From: a virus
Length of the DNA: 25,420 nucleotides
IMG/VR virus record: IMGVR_UViG_3300031507_000128
Location: 1-25,420 of that record
Strand: one strand, 5' to 3'
Made by a program: the position numbers and the translations under genes. This document shows, piece by piece, positions 1 to 6,814 of the stretch; positions within the stretch are counted from its first letter, which is position 1, and every line of letters begins with the position of its first letter. The notes beneath the pieces are model-generated. The model ran no database searches. It was not told the DNA's origin and saw nothing but the letters and a program-made list of their open reading frames with translations.

Positions 1-749
1 GCGTCCATCAGATCGACCACGTTCTCGCCGCGGGGACGTTCCTTCGGTGTGATCGGCTTGCCGGCGCGCTTCCGGTTGATGAGATCGACCAAAGCGGTCT
101 CGTACTGGTCCTCGAACTTGGCGGGCTCGAACCGGCCCTCCTTCTGCTTCACGATGTGCCTGGCCAGATCGAGCATATCCTTGGTGACTTTCACGTCTTG
201 GATCTCGTCGAAATACTCGTCCTCGGCGCGGACTTCGTAGGGATAGCGCAACAGCATCCCCATCAGGCCCTTGTCCAGCGGTTCGAGCGCGATGATGTGC
301 TCGCGGTTGGTCAGCACCACGCGTCCGATTGCGACCTTGTTCATCTCGCGGATGGTTTCGCGGATGACGGCGAACGCGTCGTGCCCGACCTTGCCGTCGG
401 GACGCAGATAGTAAGGCCGGATGAGATATCGCCGGTCGATCTCGCTGCGATCGACGAACTCGTCGATCTCGATGGTTCTGGTCGATTCCAGCGCCAGGTT
501 CTCGAGCTCCTCCTTCGTCAGCTCGATGAAGGTGTCGGTATCGACCTTGTAACCCTTGACGATGTCCTCGTTTGGCACCTCTTCGCCGGTATCCACATCC
601 ACCTTCAGATATTTGATGCGGTGGCCGGTCTGGCGATTCAACTGGTTGAACGAGATCTTCTCGCTTTCGGAGGTAGCTGGATAGAGCGCCACCGGACAGG
701 TCACGAGGGACAGACGCAGGAAGCCTTTCCAGTTGGCGCGGGGGGCCAT
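1..749 (-). CDS. ku: Ku protein, NHEJ DNA end-binding (3' end outside window)
   Basis: Bacterial Ku homodimer that rings broken double-stranded DNA ends and recruits ligase LigD for non-homologous end joining. The reading frame begins at an ATG (747-749) with MAPRANWKGFLRLSLVTCPV, the characteristic N-terminus of bacterial Ku, continues through YPATSESEKISFNQL and the GYKVDTDTFIELTKEEL region typical of the Ku beta-barrel, and is still open at base 1 after 249 codons. Bacterial Ku proteins are usually 260-300 residues, so only the C-terminal tail is missing. No phage gene adjoins it, and I take it as host chromosome flanking the phage block. A ligD partner is not visible and could lie to the left. 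Identity is recognised from sequence; the host assignment is inference. Confidence 0.95.
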   Translation of the reverse strand, partial: MAPRANWKGFLRLSLVTCPVALYPATSESEKISFNQLNRQTGHRIKYLKVDVDTGEEVPNEDIVKGYKVDTDTFIELTKEELENLALESTRTIEIDEFVDRSEIDRRYLIRPYYLRPDGKVGHDAFAVIRETIREMNKVAIGRVVLTNREHIIALEPLDKGLMGMLLRYPYEVRAEDEYFDEIQDVKVTKDMLDLARHIVKQKEGRFEPAKFEDQYETALVDLINRKRAGKPITPKERPRGENVVDLMD

Positions 750-1085
750 GATACGCAGAACTCCGTTCGGGGGCGGCTTGTAGTCAAGACGAATGAGGCT
801 CGCCGGTTCCGACAGACCTTTTGAGATATTCATCCTGGGCGGCGCGGCTACGCCGACAAATTCGGGGCCCAGCCGGATCCTCCGCTTGACGATCAAGAAC
901 GGAATGGGAACAATCGGTACTGGCCGACAGCGCCCCAGGGCCCCTCAATCAACACGTACTGGACCTCCGCTGCAGATCAGGCCATCGAGAGGTTATGCGC
1001 GGGGGTCGCCCCCTCGCGACGGGAATTATATACTTGACTGAATCGTGCCCCTCTTAATCCTTGGGTAGAGGTGGGCCGGATTCGC
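750..1085. other. Intergenic leader region of ku
   Basis: 336 bases without a convincing gene; an 82-codon plus-strand open frame at 793-1041 has no recognisable protein features. Read on the minus strand towards ku, there is a TATAAT hexamer at 1025-1030 without a good -35 partner. Just downstream of it is a G5-TCG-C5 hairpin (1001-1013) with an extra CGC/GCG pairing outside it, which would fall in a long ku leader. A TTGACT on the minus strand (782-787) is also without a matching -10. None of these is proven to be a promoter. Confidence 0.3.
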
Positions 1086-1232
1086 TCATTTAGCGCGAGA
1101 TTTCGCCTTTGCCTCTTTCGGTTTTGTGGCCTTCTTCGCTGGACCTTCGTGTGGCCTTGGCGGGGTTTGCAAGAAGGTGCGGACCAGCTTTTGAAACCCA
1201 GGGTCTTTCGTCGGGTCGGATGTCTTCGCCAT
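1086..1232 (-). CDS. Small basic hypothetical protein (48 aa)
   Basis: Starts MAKTSDPTKDPGFQKLVRTF and ends in a Lys/Ala-rich basic tail (KKATKPKEAKAKSRAK). I recall short proteins beginning this way in Bradyrhizobium and relatives, but no function is known to me. The composition, a short amphipathic segment followed by a positively charged disordered tail, would suit nucleic-acid or membrane contact; that is inference. A longer frame reaching 1337 exists, but its extra N-terminal part only mirrors the opposite gene, so I chose the internal ATG at 1230-1232. That start codon overlaps the start codon of the divergent plus-strand gene (both lie in CATG, 1230-1233). No strong Shine-Dalgarno sequence is visible. 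Confidence 0.6.
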   Translation of the reverse strand: MAKTSDPTKDPGFQKLVRTFLQTPPRPHEGPAKKATKPKEAKAKSRAK

Positions 1233-1788
1233 GTCTAATGACACCATCAGGATTAGTAAGCTTGAGGCAGCTCGCAGACAGCTTAAGACCGCAATATCAC
1301 TCTGGTTCGACGACGGTGACCCAGTAGCCGTCCACACACTTGCATTTGCAGCTTACGAGGTCCTGCATTCAGTTAGTGAGAAACGCGACCCGAATAGGCG
1401 CGATCTACTTTTTGATAGCGCTATGATCAAGGACGAATACCGCCGCAATTGGAACAAGCACATAAAAAAGGAGGCCAACTTTTTCAAGCACGCCGACAGG
1501 GACGGCGATTCAGTGATCGAGTTCAAGCCAGTTTTATCTGAATACTTTATCATGTTCGCGATCGCGGCGCGCGAACTTTGCGGCGAGTCCTCAACCGATG
1601 AGGAGGCCATCTTCTGTCACTGGCTTATGGTCAACCGTCCCAACCTCGTCAACGATGAGTGGAAGAACCTTATCGTCAACACGTTGCCAGTCGAGAATAT
1701 CAAGCAGCTTCGAACTCTCTCCAAGCCAGAGTTTTTCGAGGTGTTCCAATATGCTCGGGCAGAGTCTGCTCGTCGGACCAGCCATTGA
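1231..1788 (+). CDS. Hypothetical protein, possible HEPN-like helical domain (185 aa)
   Basis: Begins MSNDTIRISKLEAARRQLKT and contains DGDPVAVHTLAFAAYEVLHS (about residues 28-47) and a NFFKHADRD segment (about 83-91). It is predicted largely helical, and has several His, Lys and Asp residues in positions reminiscent of HEPN-type or AbiV-like helical proteins. I recognise this as a conserved hypothetical family in proteobacteria, but no function is established, and the HEPN comparison is a tentative reading of the motifs. Its base composition is visibly less GC-rich than the phage genes to its right. It converges on the methylase gene with 92 bases between. The ATG overlaps the divergent small gene's ATG. 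No clear ribosome binding site is seen, so leaderless or weak translation is possible. Confidence 0.75.
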   Translation: MSNDTIRISKLEAARRQLKTAISLWFDDGDPVAVHTLAFAAYEVLHSVSEKRDPNRRDLLFDSAMIKDEYRRNWNKHIKKEANFFKHADRDGDSVIEFKPVLSEYFIMFAIAARELCGESSTDEEAIFCHWLMVNRPNLVNDEWKNLIVNTLPVENIKQLRTLSKPEFFEVFQYARAESARRTSH

Positions 1789-1880
1789 GAAAATTTGCCG
1801 CAACGGCCATTTCGTCCGCTATCTGGGCATTGCGGACGTCGAGCAAGCCGCAAACCATTCGATTTGGCTGAAGCTGCCGG

Positions 1881-2726
1881 CTAGATCGACAACAGGTCGC
1901 GCACCGCCACGAGCGGCTCGGCCGATGGTCCAGTCACCACGATCTCGGCGACATCGGACCATTTGCCGCCGGCGACCGTGTAGCGCGTGGCCACGCTCTC
2001 GATCGCGAAGCGCGCGAAGGCGTCGCGGGTTTCCGGGACGTCGTTGACCGACAGGATGAACCGGCCGGCGATCGCGGCCAGGCGCACGGCCAGGCGGACG
2101 AAGTCGGCGCGCGTAAAGACGCCGGCGCCGTAGTCGGTCTCCGATCCCCAATAGGGCGGATCGAGATAGAACAGCGTCGTCGGCGAATCGTAGCGCGCGA
2201 GAAAATCCGTCCATGGCAGGCATTCGATCACGACGCCGGCCAGGCGATCGTGGATCTCATCCAGCAGCGGCCCGAGCTTGGTGACGTCGAAGCGCGAGGG
2301 GCCGTTGGTGTCGATGCCGAAGCTGCGCCCCGCGACCTTGCCGCCGAACGCCAGGCGCTGCAGATAGAGAAAGCGCCCTGCCCGCTCCAGATCCGTCAGC
2401 GTGTCCGGATTGGAGGCCGCGAGGCGTTCGAACTCCGCGCGCGAGGCGATCTGGAATTTCAGCGTCTCCATGAACTGCGGATAATGCCGCTGCAGGATGC
2501 GGAACAACGTCGCGACGTCGCGCGAGACGTCGTTGACCACCTCCCGCCGCGGCGCCCAGCGCCGGCGGAAGAAAACCCCGCCCATGCCGACGAAGGGCTC
2601 GGCATAGGTTTCATGCGGCACTGCCTCGATGCGCCGCGCGAGCTGCTCGCCGAGCCGGCGCTTGCCGCCGATATAGGCCGCGGCGGGCCGAATGGGCATC
2701 ACCGCCCGAAAGCTGTCGTCAGTCAT
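1881..2726 (-). CDS. D12-class DNA adenine (N6) methyltransferase
   Basis: S-adenosylmethionine-dependent adenine methyltransferase of the Dam/D12 (MethyltransfD12) family. Family motifs are in the expected order: YIGGKR near residues 18-23 before motif I, AdoMet-binding FVGMGG (45-50), and the catalytic motif IV DPPYW (189-193). The length, 281 aa, is normal. No restriction endonuclease lies next to it, so it is an orphan methylase. Such genes are common at the lysis-side end of temperate-phage genomes, where they may protect phage DNA from host restriction or adjust host methylation. The start at 2726 (MTDDSF) is weakly supported; an in-frame ATG nine codons later (MPIRPAAAYIGG) also fits the usual family N-terminus. 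The downstream neighbour is convergent and non-phage, so this gene probably marks the left limit of the phage block. Target sequence is unknown. Confidence 0.9.
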   Translation of the reverse strand: MTDDSFRAVMPIRPAAAYIGGKRRLGEQLARRIEAVPHETYAEPFVGMGGVFFRRRWAPRREVVNDVSRDVATLFRILQRHYPQFMETLKFQIASRAEFERLAASNPDTLTDLERAGRFLYLQRLAFGGKVAGRSFGIDTNGPSRFDVTKLGPLLDEIHDRLAGVVIECLPWTDFLARYDSPTTLFYLDPPYWGSETDYGAGVFTRADFVRLAVRLAAIAGRFILSVNDVPETRDAFARFAIESVATRYTVAGGKWSDVAEIVVTGPSAEPLVAVRDLLSI

Positions 2727-3017
2727 TTTCGGGGCTCAACGAATTGGCAACCCATCGGTCCGTAACATGACGGCGGCGGGCTGACGCTGAGCGCTTTGTC
2801 GTCGGACGGGCCTGGATGAACTCTGACCCGTGGTTTCGGAGCGTTGGCGCGCTCCGGCCCCCGCCAAGCCAGACGGGGAAATAAAGAAGCCCGCCGCCCG
2901 GAGCCCTGCCAGCGGCGGCAGGTTCGGATGACGGGCTGAAGGTGCGAACGATGTTTCCGGATCGATCGCGGTTTCCACCTGGTCGCTTGGAGGTCGACGC
3001 GGCGGTTGGGTCTGGAC
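2727..3017. other. Gene-free stretch between late operon and methylase
   Basis: 291 bases between the 81-aa phage gene and the methylase. Open frames here on the minus strand lack recognisable content, start-site support and phage-like composition, so I call none of them. The stretch holds a minus-strand terminator-like fold (2879-2937). The remaining roughly 150 bases next to the methylase start may carry its own promoter, but I see no convincing -35/-10 pair. Confidence 0.4.
2879..2937 (-). terminator. Rho-independent terminator-like structure ending the late operon
   Basis: Read on the minus strand, AGCCCGTC pairs with GGCGGGCT (one G-U pair), enclosing an inner hairpin CCTGCC-GCCGCT-GGCAGG. 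It is followed immediately by TTCTTTATTT. It lies 80 bases downstream of the stop of the last small phage gene, so it probably ends the long minus-strand late transcript before the methylase. The fold was done by eye. Confidence 0.55.
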
Positions 3018-3263
3018 TCAATCGGCCGGCGTGAAATCGAGGTAATACGCCTTGCCCTTCTCGAAAGCGTCGATGGCGTCCGGGTTCGTAATCGTAATCT
3101 GCAGGTGCCCGGAAGGCGTATATTTCGACCAGGTCTTGTTGACCTCGCCATCTCCATAAGTGCCGAACACCGGCTTCATCGTGATGCTGGCGTACTGATC
3201 AGTGCCGGGAATATCCGAATGTTTGATGTCCTCGACAAAGAACTTCGCACGGACCTTGCTCAT
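3018..3263 (-). CDS. Small phage-associated hypothetical protein (81 aa)
   Basis: Starts MSKVRAKFFVEDIKHSDI and is predicted beta-rich, with a middle segment TWSKYTPSGHLQITITNPDA and the end AYYLDFTPAD. I recognise this type as a small protein recurring in alphaproteobacterial phages, but without an assigned function. An AGAAGGAAAAGAG ribosome binding site sits directly upstream of the ATG (3261-3263), which supports the start and real expression. It is the last gene of the lysis-side cluster before the terminator at 2879-2937. The W-S-K-x-T-P-x-G core suggests a compact single-domain fold; ligand and role are unknown. Confidence 0.75.
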   Translation of the reverse strand: MSKVRAKFFVEDIKHSDIPGTDQYASITMKPVFGTYGDGEVNKTWSKYTPSGHLQITITNPDAIDAFEKGKAYYLDFTPAD

Positions 3264-3315
3264 GGTCTCTTTTCCTTCTCTCTTGGCAAAATGCCGGAAA
3301 CCGCCGGCGCGGATT

Positions 3316-3471
3316 TCAGAAGAACATCAGCCTCAGGATCGCGGACGCCACGATCAGCAGGCCGAGCGCGATGCCGGCGCAGCCTGGCGCCGCGCCGGCT
3401 GGCGCCGGAGCCTTGACGAGATAGACCAGTGCGACCAGGGCGACCAGCAGGCCGATCAGCAGGAGATCCAT
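3316..3471 (-). CDS. Small two-helix membrane protein (51 aa)
   Basis: Starts MDLLLIGLLVALVALVYLVK and ends LGLLIVASAILRLMFF. Two hydrophobic segments (about residues 2-18 and 32-48) are separated by a short Ala/Pro/Gly linker (APAPAGAAPGCAG), giving a hairpin-type inner membrane protein. It sits in the lysis-side cluster, two bases downstream of the preceding gene's TGA, so translation is probably coupled. Size and topology fit a class II-type holin or holin accessory protein, but no family motif allows a firm call. The short frame was picked from its own ATG (3469-3471), because the longer frame upstream reads over the neighbouring gene. Confidence 0.6.
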   Translation of the reverse strand: MDLLLIGLLVALVALVYLVKAPAPAGAAPGCAGIALGLLIVASAILRLMFF

Positions 3472-3473
3472 GG

Positions 3474-3977
3474 TCACACGCCGCCCGGTTGCACGTAACA
3501 AAACACGTAGCCATTGCGGCTCAGGAACACGACGCCATGACCGGTCGGGTTCGACCTGTCCCATTTCAGCTTGTTGGTCGGGATCTCGACCTCGGTGCCG
3601 ACATCGATATGCGGCCGGCCGCGCGGCGCATCCGGGCGATCGTCGGTGATGGTGGCGAAGGTCTTGCCGTCGCGGACGTGGATCTCGTCCGCCCAATAGG
3701 CGTCGGCCTCGCCGCAGCAGCTCGCGGTCGGAACGTCCGGCTGCATCAGCGCTTCGTACCAACGGCGGATTTCCGGATCGGCCGCCTCCCATTGCCCGAG
3801 ATCGCGAGCATGGGCGCGGTCCATCAGTACCAGCACCAGCGACAGCACCGCGAAGATACTGAGGAGAGCCGCTGCCATCGACGCGATGTTCAGTATCACC
3901 TGCACGCAGGGTTTGATCCGCGACAGCGCGGCGACGACAAAGCGCGCAGGCGCGAGCCAGCGGTTTTCAGTGCTCAT
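3474..3977 (-). CDS. Hypothetical phage-locus protein, membrane-anchored or secreted (167 aa)
   Basis: The N-terminus (MSTENRWLAPARFVVAAL) is followed by a long hydrophobic segment at about residues 28-52, ending in an AHA-RD site that looks like a signal-peptide or membrane-anchor boundary. The rest is a compact domain with vicinal cysteines (TASCCGEADAYW), a DEIHVRDGKTFATITDD segment and a Gly-rich C-terminus with one more Cys (YVFCYVQPGGV). This would place the domain in the periplasm. It lies between the holin/spanin candidates and may be lysis-related or a host-modifying cargo gene. I do not recognise a named domain. The start at 3977 has only a weak ribosome binding site, and a later ATG before the hydrophobic segment (MAAALLSIF) is possible. 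Confidence 0.7.
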   Translation of the reverse strand: MSTENRWLAPARFVVAALSRIKPCVQVILNIASMAAALLSIFAVLSLVLVLMDRAHARDLGQWEAADPEIRRWYEALMQPDVPTASCCGEADAYWADEIHVRDGKTFATITDDRPDAPRGRPHIDVGTEVEIPTNKLKWDRSNPTGHGVVFLSRNGYVFCYVQPGGV

Positions 3978-3994
3978 GATGATATGCCTGTGAG

Positions 3995-4336
3995 TTAGTC
4001 CTTGTGCTGATGACCGCTGCGCTCGAGCGCGCGATCGAGCCGATCGCCGAGCCGGTCGATCGCGGCTGTCAGCCGCTCCTCGACCTCGCGCATCACCTCG
4101 CGGTGGATGTATTCGCGGGCGATCTGCTCGCGATAGAGCGCGAACGCGGCGGACTGGATCGCCACCTTTTCATTGGCCTCATGGGCCGCGACGCGCGCCG
4201 CCTCCGCCGTCCTGGTCGCGGCGTCGGCGGCGGCCTCCGCCTTGCTGATGCGCTCGGAAAATCGCATCCAGAACGACAGGACCGTGATGCCGGCCACGCA
4301 CAGTCCCCCGACCGCTCCAAGCCCTGTCCAGTCCAT
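3995..4336 (-). CDS. Membrane/coiled-coil protein, candidate holin or spanin subunit (113 aa)
   Basis: Starts MDWTGLGAVGGLCVAGITVL: a single N-terminal transmembrane helix (about residues 5-23). It is followed by a long Ala/Glu/Arg-rich coiled coil (SKAEAAADAATRTAEAARVA onward) and a charged His/Lys tail. One membrane segment plus periplasmic coiled coil is the topology of i-spanins (Rz-like) and of some holins, and the lysin gene lies two genes upstream in the same operon. Family membership cannot be shown without a search. I chose the ATG at 4334-4336, preceded by GGGGATT, over a longer frame, because the extra residues come from the palindromic element just upstream. The 17-base gap to the next gene suggests cotranscription. 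Confidence 0.7.
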   Translation of the reverse strand: MDWTGLGAVGGLCVAGITVLSFWMRFSERISKAEAAADAATRTAEAARVAAHEANEKVAIQSAAFALYREQIAREYIHREVMREVEERLTAAIDRLGDRLDRALERSGHQHKD

Positions 4337-4354
4337 CAGAGAATCCCCATTATG

Positions 4355-4406
4355 AAAAAAGCCCCTCACCCCGCTCCTCCCCCGCGTCAACACGGGGAGA
4401 GGAGCG
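4355..4406 (-). repeat. Palindromic intergenic element / terminator-like hairpin
   Basis: A 13-bp stem (4372-4384 with 4393-4406, one bulged base; arms CGCTCCTC and CCCCG) has an 8-base loop. On the minus strand it is followed, 11 bases on, by six T residues (4355-4360). The wording, with a CCCCTCACCCC flank beside a CCCCG/CGGGG core, resembles the abundant short palindromic repeats dispersed between genes in Bradyrhizobium-type genomes, which often act as terminators or mRNA stabilisers. It separates two genes of the lysis cluster, so it may partly terminate the transcript. The copy number in the genome cannot be judged here. Confidence 0.55.
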
Positions 4407-4438
4407 AGAGCTCGCGCGATGCCGCCAAGGAGGACGGG

Positions 4439-4786
4439 TTACCCGCCCATCCTGCTATCCGTGAACTCCGCCGAGCCGGCCGACCCGAGCACCGGCGCCG
4501 ACAGGATCGGCGTCGGGGTCAGCGCGGACGAGTTCGGCAGGCCCTTGCTGAGATGGCCGATCAGTTCGGCGAACGAGCTGAGCGCATCGCCGCCGTGACC
4601 GGCGGCGATGTCGTTGAGCGCCTTCTCGACGAACGGCACCGCCATCGCGATCATCGGCTGCACCGTCATCACGATCGGCGCCGCGCCAGGCACGAACATG
4701 CTGGCGATCGAGGCCACGGTGGGCTCGACCTTCATGACGTCTTCCACAACCTTTTCCGCCTCGCCGGCGGCTTCCGCGATATCCAT
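4439..4786 (-). CDS. Small phage hypothetical protein with hydrophobic core (115 aa)
   Basis: Starts MDIAEAAGEAEKVVEDVMKV. An acidic helical N-terminus is followed by a hydrophobic stretch of about 35 residues (about 23-58, with MFVPGAAPIVMTVQPMIAMA) and a polar C-terminus ending in SRMGG. AAGGATAGAG lies directly before the ATG (4784-4786) and overlaps the end of the lysin gene, so it is almost certainly translated with the lysin. Position next to the lysin and the hydrophobic core are compatible with a holin-like or anti-holin role, but no family is recognised. A longer frame to 5056 is only the shadow of the lysin gene. Confidence 0.65.
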   Translation of the reverse strand: MDIAEAAGEAEKVVEDVMKVEPTVASIASMFVPGAAPIVMTVQPMIAMAVPFVEKALNDIAAGHGGDALSSFAELIGHLSKGLPNSSALTPTPILSAPVLGSAGSAEFTDSRMGG

Positions 4787-4797
4787 TGCTCTATCCT

Positions 4798-5955
4798 TCA
4801 GGTGACATTCGGGTGCGTGGCACCCGGGGCTAAAGGGCTCTGCACGAACTCCCACTCGACGCGCCCTTTGCCGTCGAGCTTGATCGCCGTGGCCGCGGCC
4901 AGGGTGAGATCGATGCCGGCGCCGTTGCTGTGGCGCCCGCGTGAATCGGTGCCGCTCTCGGCCTGCGGCCGGGCGCCCGTGATCCAATAGGGATCGTTGA
5001 TGTTCCAGGGCCCGACATCGACGATGGCGCAGTCGATCGAGAGGCCGTTGGCGCAACTGGTGACGCGGACGCGCGGGCGATCGCCGATGAAATGAAATGG
5101 CAGCGCCACGCCGGGGCTGTGATCGTCGATCGCGCCCCCATAGGCCGACTGCTGGCCGCCGAACATCGTCGCGGTGATGTTGTGCTGCGTGCCCATCGCC
5201 ACGCTAGCGTTCGCCGCCGGCGCCTGGAGGGCCGGCGTTGCCACCTGCCCCGACGGCGCCGCCAGCGGCCCGATCACGGGCAGCGCGACCGACTTCGGCC
5301 AGAAATAGCCGACCAGCCCGAACGTCGCGCTAGCCTTCGGAAGCGCCTCGATCCGCACCGCGTCGTTTTCGTTGCCGCCCAGCGTCCAGATGTGCGCGGC
5401 GTCCTCGCCGGCATAGAACCCGACATGACCGAGGCCGGACTCCTTTGATCCGCGCCAGAACACGACAATGGCGCCGAGCGCCGGCCCCGTGAGCAGCGCA
5501 AAGCCGGGATGGCCGCGGAAGCTCTGCGAAGCCGCCGAGCGCGTGCCGGCGATGCCTGCCTGCTCGAGCATCGCGTTGGCGAAGATCGCACACCAGGGAT
5601 CGCCCGGCGCGCCGCAATGGCTCAATGCAATGTAACGCTCGATGCCCTGATTGTTGCCGGTCTCGTGAAAGCCGATCTCGGCCATCGCCGCGCTGTACCA
5701 GGACGGCGTCCCGGCGGACGCCGCTTGCGGCTTCGGCAGCGCGGCCGGCGCCGGTGCTGCGGCGACCGGTGCATGCACCTCGGTGACCGCACTCCGAGGC
5801 AGGGTGATCACGGGTGAGAGCGCAGGCACGCCGGCCGGCGAGAGCAGCCGCGCCAGCTCGCCGATGACATTGGTCAAGCGCCACGCCAGGCCGGTCAGGC
5901 AGATGAAGACGACGAGCACGACGATCCACGGGACCAGGGCGAGGAATTCGGTCAT
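4798..5955 (-). CDS. Membrane-anchored phage lysin, TIGR02594-type CHAP domain plus RlpA-like domain (385 aa)
   Basis: Peptidoglycan hydrolase of the phage lysis module. In order: an N-terminal signal-anchor helix (about residues 4-24), an Ala/Pro-rich linker (40-82), and a CHAP/NlpC-like domain of the TIGR02594 type (about 83-222). That domain shows the catalytic-type Cys in GDPWCAIFANAML (C122), the His in GLGHVGFYAG (H177) and the LGGNENDAV block. After a second linker comes a C-terminal RlpA-like double-psi barrel (about 258-371, with TATMFGG, VDVGPW and GAGIDLTLAAA). A transmembrane anchor suggests a SAR-type or Sec-exported lysin held at the inner membrane until released; this is inference. 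The ATG at 5953-5955 is chosen because GGAG stands 8-9 bases upstream; a start nine codons earlier is less supported. The pairing of CHAP and RlpA-like domains is unusual for a lysin. Confidence 0.85.
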   Translation of the reverse strand: MTEFLALVPWIVVLVVFICLTGLAWRLTNVIGELARLLSPAGVPALSPVITLPRSAVTEVHAPVAAAPAPAALPKPQAASAGTPSWYSAAMAEIGFHETGNNQGIERYIALSHCGAPGDPWCAIFANAMLEQAGIAGTRSAASQSFRGHPGFALLTGPALGAIVVFWRGSKESGLGHVGFYAGEDAAHIWTLGGNENDAVRIEALPKASATFGLVGYFWPKSVALPVIGPLAAPSGQVATPALQAPAANASVAMGTQHNITATMFGGQQSAYGGAIDDHSPGVALPFHFIGDRPRVRVTSCANGLSIDCAIVDVGPWNINDPYWITGARPQAESGTDSRGRHSNGAGIDLTLAAATAIKLDGKGRVEWEFVQSPLAPGATHPNVT

Positions 5956-6112
5956 GCGGTTTGCTCCATGAAAAATCGGCACGACCGCTTCAGCGCATCG
6001 GCAAATCTGGACACGGCAACGGGCGTCGCCGCCTGGGGGGCGTCGGTCATGGGAGTTTCCTGTGGATTGGGGGCTGTTTCAGGTCGGGTTTTTGGGAGTA
6101 GACTTCACCCCC

Positions 6113-6799
6113 ATGAAGCGATTGCCTGTTCAGACGACGTTCGCAGCGACCCTAATTGTGATCTTGTCTCTGGTGTCGGCGCGCGCCGAACAGACACAGA
6201 TCTGCGAAAGGCACAGCTATAGGGTTGCCGACGGGTACAGACTTACTTGCTCGGCGACCTGGAAGTTTGAAGCGACCTGCAACGGCCTGGACATGTGGAA
6301 TCGATGGTCCATCACCGGTCGTACAAATCCTGCAGACTTCTTCGTGCGACCATGGCTCCCGACACCGATCAGCATCGTTGGCTATGAACTGGTCAAGCTA
6401 CCGGGCAATTCATGGTCTTGGTGGTTCAAGTCCTGGTTCTCCAAAGATGCCTGGACTGGCTGGTTTCGATCCTGGTTTGTCGACCCCCAGGATACGTGGT
6501 TCATGGTCGGCAGTACCATCGTGCCGGATGGCATGACATGGCTCGCGCCTGGAGAGTCCCACGCAAAAACAATCTGGCCATCGGGCCACGGGCAGCTCTG
6601 GCCAAGTGCAGCCACCGCCGCTCCTACGAAGCCGATCAAAGATGCCAATGGCAAAGATATCGCTTTTGCCGGGGACCTGATCGATCTGCACGGCGCATGC
6701 TTTGCGGGCCGCGTGGCGATCTTTCTGACTATCTACTATACGCCCGCGTTCAATGCCTCAGCTCCCACCGCTAGCGCAGAAACAGCCGGCGGCCAATAG
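6113..6799 (+). CDS. Secreted tryptophan-rich hypothetical protein, moron candidate (228 aa)
   Basis: The only plus-strand gene inside the phage block. It has a signal peptide (MKRLPVQTTFAATLIVILSL, cleavage expected after ARA at residue 25), a mature part with four cysteines (C31, C46, C56, C196), and a striking Trp-rich stretch at about residues 101-130 with the near repeat WWFKSWF / GWFRSWF. The function is not recognised. Orientation against the late operon, location between fibre and lysin genes and an export signal are the usual marks of a moron, a gene expressed from the prophage for the benefit of the lysogen. The chosen ATG (6113) starts the signal peptide; an upstream in-frame start at 6062 would bury it. 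No clear promoter is visible in 5956-6112. It converges on the first fibre gene with 15 bases between, without an obvious terminator. Confidence 0.75.
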   Translation: MKRLPVQTTFAATLIVILSLVSARAEQTQICERHSYRVADGYRLTCSATWKFEATCNGLDMWNRWSITGRTNPADFFVRPWLPTPISIVGYELVKLPGNSWSWWFKSWFSKDAWTGWFRSWFVDPQDTWFMVGSTIVPDGMTWLAPGESHAKTIWPSGHGQLWPSAATAAPTKPIKDANGKDIAFAGDLIDLHGACFAGRVAIFLTIYYTPAFNASAPTASAETAGGQ

Positions 6800-6814
6800 C
6801 ACCAAGGCGCTTTT

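Noticed and set aside
750-830. GGAAC followed by CGTC on the minus strand as a general stress (EcfG-type) promoter for ku
   Set aside because: The spacing of 14 bases is outside the usual 16-17, and the -10 part is imperfect.
793-1041. 82-codon plus-strand open frame upstream of ku
   Set aside because: No ribosome site and no protein features; composition looks non-coding.
1804-1812. CGGCCATTT, also present at 24619-24627, as a possible att core flanking the phage block
   Set aside because: Nine bases can match by chance in regions of this size, there is no tRNA or integrase at either end, and the flanks do not extend the match.
6800-6814. Terminator between the convergent moron and fibre genes
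   Set aside because: Only 15 bases separate the stops and no stable stem is visible there.
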